Source of the DNA: CAWCUK01 sp963798775
GTDB taxonomy: Bacteria; Bacteroidota; Ignavibacteria; Ignavibacteriales; Ignavibacteriaceae
Reading direction: 5' to 3'
DNA length: 64,000 bases
Assembly: GCA_963798775.1 (NCBI GenBank)
Contig: CAWCUK010000001.1
Location: 1,805,903 to 1,869,902, forward strand
Shown here: positions 62,170 through 64,000 of the stretch, piece by piece
Layout of the letters: each line of letters begins with the position of its first letter
How positions within the stretch are numbered: position 1 is the first letter of the stretch
Made by a program: the position numbers and the translations under genes
Notes under the pieces: model-generated
Databases searched by the model: none
Seen by the model: the letters and a program-made list of their open reading frames with translations, nothing else
What the model was told of the DNA's origin: nothing

Positions 62170-62417
62170 TGTTCGGAAGATGCTGAAATAAATTTCCATA
62201 ACGTTTTTCGCGAAAGGATGTTTTAACTCAGAACCATATTCCTCATTCTTATTTGTCTTGATACAAAAGAATCAAAAAATCAAGGCTGCAAATAAATTCC
62301 TAGAATTTTATTCCGTTCCGCTAAAATAAAAGAACTCGCCCGGATGAACCGGCCTCAAACAGCTTTTATTTTTATACGCTTCACTGGATAAAATTCCCGA
62401 GAAGAATTTATTTGAGG
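62170..62417 (+). repeat. element B, copy 1
   Basis: 248 bases from TGTTCGGAAGATGCTGAA to TTTATTTGAGG. It includes TTGATACAAAAGAATC followed by AAAAAATCAAGGCTGC and later AACTCGCCCGGATGAACCGG. Almost identical to 63547-63791. No reading frame is conserved in it. A similar repeat is, as I recall, widespread between genes in Bacteroidota. Confidence 0.82.
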
Positions 62418-62442
62418 GTATCTAATTGTAAAAAGATTCTAT

Positions 62443-62622
62443 CGTAGCACAGACAATCTTGTCTGTGAAAGGGTACGGGATTCCGGCACGGGGGCCGGAA
62501 TGACAGAGTAAACGGTTAAAACCGTTATATGTTTCTTTTGTTATTGTTAATCCCACGGTTAAAACCGTGGGTTAGGTTATGCTTAATAAATCAGTATTGC
62601 TTAGCTGCTGGATGTTGAAGCG
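62443..62622 (+). repeat. element A, copy 3 (complete)
   Basis: Matches copy 1 from CGTAGCACAGACAA to GATGTTGAAGCG with a few changes (loop TCGGGG becomes ACGGGG; ATGATTC becomes ATGTTTC). All four hairpin stems remain paired. Confidence 0.85.
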
Positions 62623-62702
62623 CTTTGTCATCCCGTCCGTCGATGACGGATCGTTTCGGGATCTGCTCGAAGGGTGTTGAAATATTGATGGCACGAAATA
62701 TT

Positions 62703-63071
62703 CAACTCCTAGTGGAGTTGTTGTTGTTCTTTTCATCATTATTCTAATAACATTCAATCCCGATGGGATTGTGCAATGCACCGTGGAAAGAATATAATTT
62801 AGGTGTGAATGATGCGTCTATCTTTTTCTAATTGTTTTATTGTTGTTTGAGAAACCAACCCCGTAGGGGTTAAATGTTTGTAGAAAAAAAGAAAAGCTAA
62901 AGCATTTCAAAAACCCCGTAGGGGTTATATTATTGTAGAAAAAGAATAAAATAGAGAAAATATGAACCTTGTAGAGGTTCGATTATCTCGTAGCAGAATA
63001 GGCCAACCCCGTAGGGGTGAAATCTTTGTAGAGCAATAAAAAATTAAAAAGTTTTGAAACCCCGTAGGGGT
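62703..63071. repeat. row of seven short hairpins, five with a GTA centre
   Basis: CAACTCC/GGAGTTG (62703-62720), CAATCCC/GGGATTG (62755-62771), then AACCCC-GTA-GGGGTT at 62857-62871 and 62912-62926, GAACCTT-GTA-GAGGTTC (62964-62980, one G-U), ACCCC-GTA-GGGGT at 63006-63018 and 63059-63071. Four of the last five are followed by a GTAGA or GTAGC a little downstream. Spacing of the last five is 42-55 bases. Confidence 0.8.
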
Positions 63072-63088
63072 GACATTACAATGATTGA

Positions 63089-63337
63089 TGTTCGGAGGAT
63101 GCTGAAGTGCATGCTCTTACTTTTCTTGGTCCCGATCTTCATCGGGATAAACACCAGAAAAGTAAATCCCGATCTACATCGGGACAGGCGCCAGAACATG
63201 CGCTGCAAAAGAATTACCTAAAATTCCATTGCGCTCCGCTAAGAGAAAATAACTCGCACCGATTGATCGGGGCTCAAACAGATTTTCTCTTTATACGCTT
63301 CGCTCCTTGGAATTTTTTAACGGCAATTCTTTTGAGG
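63089..63337 (+). repeat. element B, divergent copy 2
   Basis: Same order as the other copies: TGTTCGGAGGATGCTGAA at the start, GAACATGCGCTGCAAAAGAAT, TTGCGCTCCGCTAAGA, AACTCGC...CAAACAG, ATACGCTTCGCTCC and TTTGAGG at the end, but with many substitutions. It also contains two CCCGATC/ATCGGGA style hairpins. Confidence 0.65.
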
Positions 63338-63418
63338 CGCGAAGAAAACGCATGAAAGATTTCTCCCTTCGGTCGAGGTTAAAAAAAGCACCAATGTATC
63401 CTTGTTACTGATTTCTCA

Positions 63419-63448
63419 CGTAGCACAGACAATCTTGTCTGTGAAAGA
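63419..63448 (+). repeat. element A, partial copy 4 (first hairpin only)
   Basis: CGTAGCACAGACAA with its TTGTCTGTGAAAG partner, then the sequence departs. GTAG foot and hairpin are intact. Confidence 0.75.
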
Positions 63449-63546
63449 GCGCTTTGCTGAATGTTGAAAGATTTATCATCCCGAACTTGTTTCGGGATCT
63501 GTTTGGAGGGTGTTGAAGCGTATGGATGAATGATTGAATGGATGGA

Positions 63547-63791
63547 TGTTCGGAAGATGCTGAAATAAATTTCCATAACGTTTTTCGCGAAAGGATGTTT
63601 TAACTCAGAACCATTTCCTCATTCTTTTGTCTTGATACAAAAGAATCAAAAAATCAAGGCTGCAAATAAATTCCTAGAATTTTATTCCGTTCCGCTAAAA
63701 TAAAAGAACTCGCCCGGATGAACCGGCCTCAAACAGCTTTTATTTTTATACGCTTCACTGCATAAAATTCCCGAGCGGAATTTATTTGAGG
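63547..63791 (+). repeat. element B, copy 3
   Basis: 245 bases nearly identical to 62170-62417; two small deletions (AT of ATATTCC and TA in TTATTTG) and a few substitutions near the right end (GAGAAG to GAGCGG). Confidence 0.82.
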
Positions 63792-63830
63792 CCGGGAATA
63801 AAACTAAAAAACAATTCCAACGTAGCACAG

Positions 63831-64000
63831 GCAATCTTGTCTGTGAAAGGGTACGGGATTCCGGCTCGGGGGGCGGAATGACAGAGTAAACGGTTAAAAC
63901 CGTTATATGTTTCTTTTGTTATTGTTATCCCCACGGTTAAAACCGTGGGTTAGGTTATGCTTAATAAATCAGTATTGCTTAGCTGCTGGATGTTGAAGCG
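63831..64000 (+). repeat. element A, copy 5 (to end of window)
   Basis: Matches copies 1 and 3 up to GATGTTGAAGCG at the last base. CACAGGCAA replaces CACAGACAA, turning one A-U pair into G-U, and GGCGGAA weakens the second hairpin. Confidence 0.82.

Larger units (their letters stand above)
61615..64000. other. noncoding repeat-dense region
   Basis: 2.4 kb without any credible gene. It holds multi-hairpin element A in two full, one near-full and two partial copies, a longer element B in two close copies and one divergent copy, a row of short GTA-centred hairpins, and several ATCCCGAA/TTCGGGAT hairpins. The few open frames in it run across repeats and look accidental. Element A continues to the last base, so the region probably extends past the window. 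Confidence 0.8.

Noticed and set aside
62857..63071. Regularly spaced repeats resembling a CRISPR array
   Set aside because: Repeats are only 13-17 bases, vary in the stem, and the intervals share sequence; no cas genes are in the window. They fit a REP-like hairpin row.
62572..63576. Several open frames of 65-82 codons in the terminal repeat region
   Set aside because: All cross copies of elements A, B or the hairpin row and are not shared between copies.
1..64000. rRNA or tRNA genes
   Set aside because: I looked for conserved rRNA blocks and the TTCGA-type T-loop with CCA-end stems and saw none that I could support; a covariance search would be decisive.

Overview
The window looks like a chromosome segment of a free-living Ignavibacteriota / Bacteroidota-Chlorobi relative. 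The DNA is AT-rich. Many exported proteins carry Bacteroidota-style signal peptides ending in AQ or lipoprotein boxes. One M28 peptidase ends in the NYPNPFNPATKI-type C-terminal sorting domain used by the type IX secretion system, a form very common in Ignavibacteria and Melioribacter. No rRNA or tRNA gene, prophage, plasmid or CRISPR array was seen. The assignment rests on protein style only.

Layout. 1-7.3 kb: tail of a secreted protein, a sigma-54 response regulator, an outer-membrane barrel protein, two YceI-like proteins, a small PAS protein and an exported amidase. 7.3-12.4 kb: a truncated RmlD-like remnant, then a tight four-gene operon (C39-like thiol peptidase, RimK-like ATP-grasp ligase, GCS2-type ligase, N-formylglutamate amidohydrolase-like enzyme). 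That operon looks like an amidoligase pathway for an unidentified small molecule or peptide tag. 12.4-30.7 kb: membrane and stress functions (DUF4234, PAP2 phosphatase, rhomboid, tricorn-like protease, thioredoxin-like lipoprotein, AMP nucleosidase, two convergent WG-repeat proteins, M48 protease, P5C dehydrogenase, SDR, MscS channel, PhoU-like DUF47 plus PiT phosphate transporter). 30.7-35.6 kb: an etfB-etfA-acyl-CoA dehydrogenase operon. 35.7-46.8 kb: secreted peptidase, propeller lipoprotein, beta-CASP hydrolase, cytochrome c, TauE/SafE, thioredoxin, phosphoesterase and a sugar ABC importer without its ATPase. 47-61.6 kb: small lipoproteins, serC-DUF1015, valS, DinB, a REP-associated transposase, an ABC-F protein, ychF, a GNAT-like protein and OsmC. 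61.6-64 kb: noncoding interspersed repeats.

Three points deserve attention. First, the amidoligase operon. Second, a REP-associated tyrosine transposase (RAYT) gene whose own 3' end has been amplified about three times into a downstream array; each unit is separated by a 28-nt perfect palindrome that also lies in frame inside the gene. Third, the terminal 2.3 kb is packed with multi-hairpin elements, several with GTAG at the foot or centre of the hairpin. In addition, three genes (DUF47, valS, ABC-F) are each broken by one extra base. Two of them are normally intact or essential, so sequence errors are the likeliest cause.
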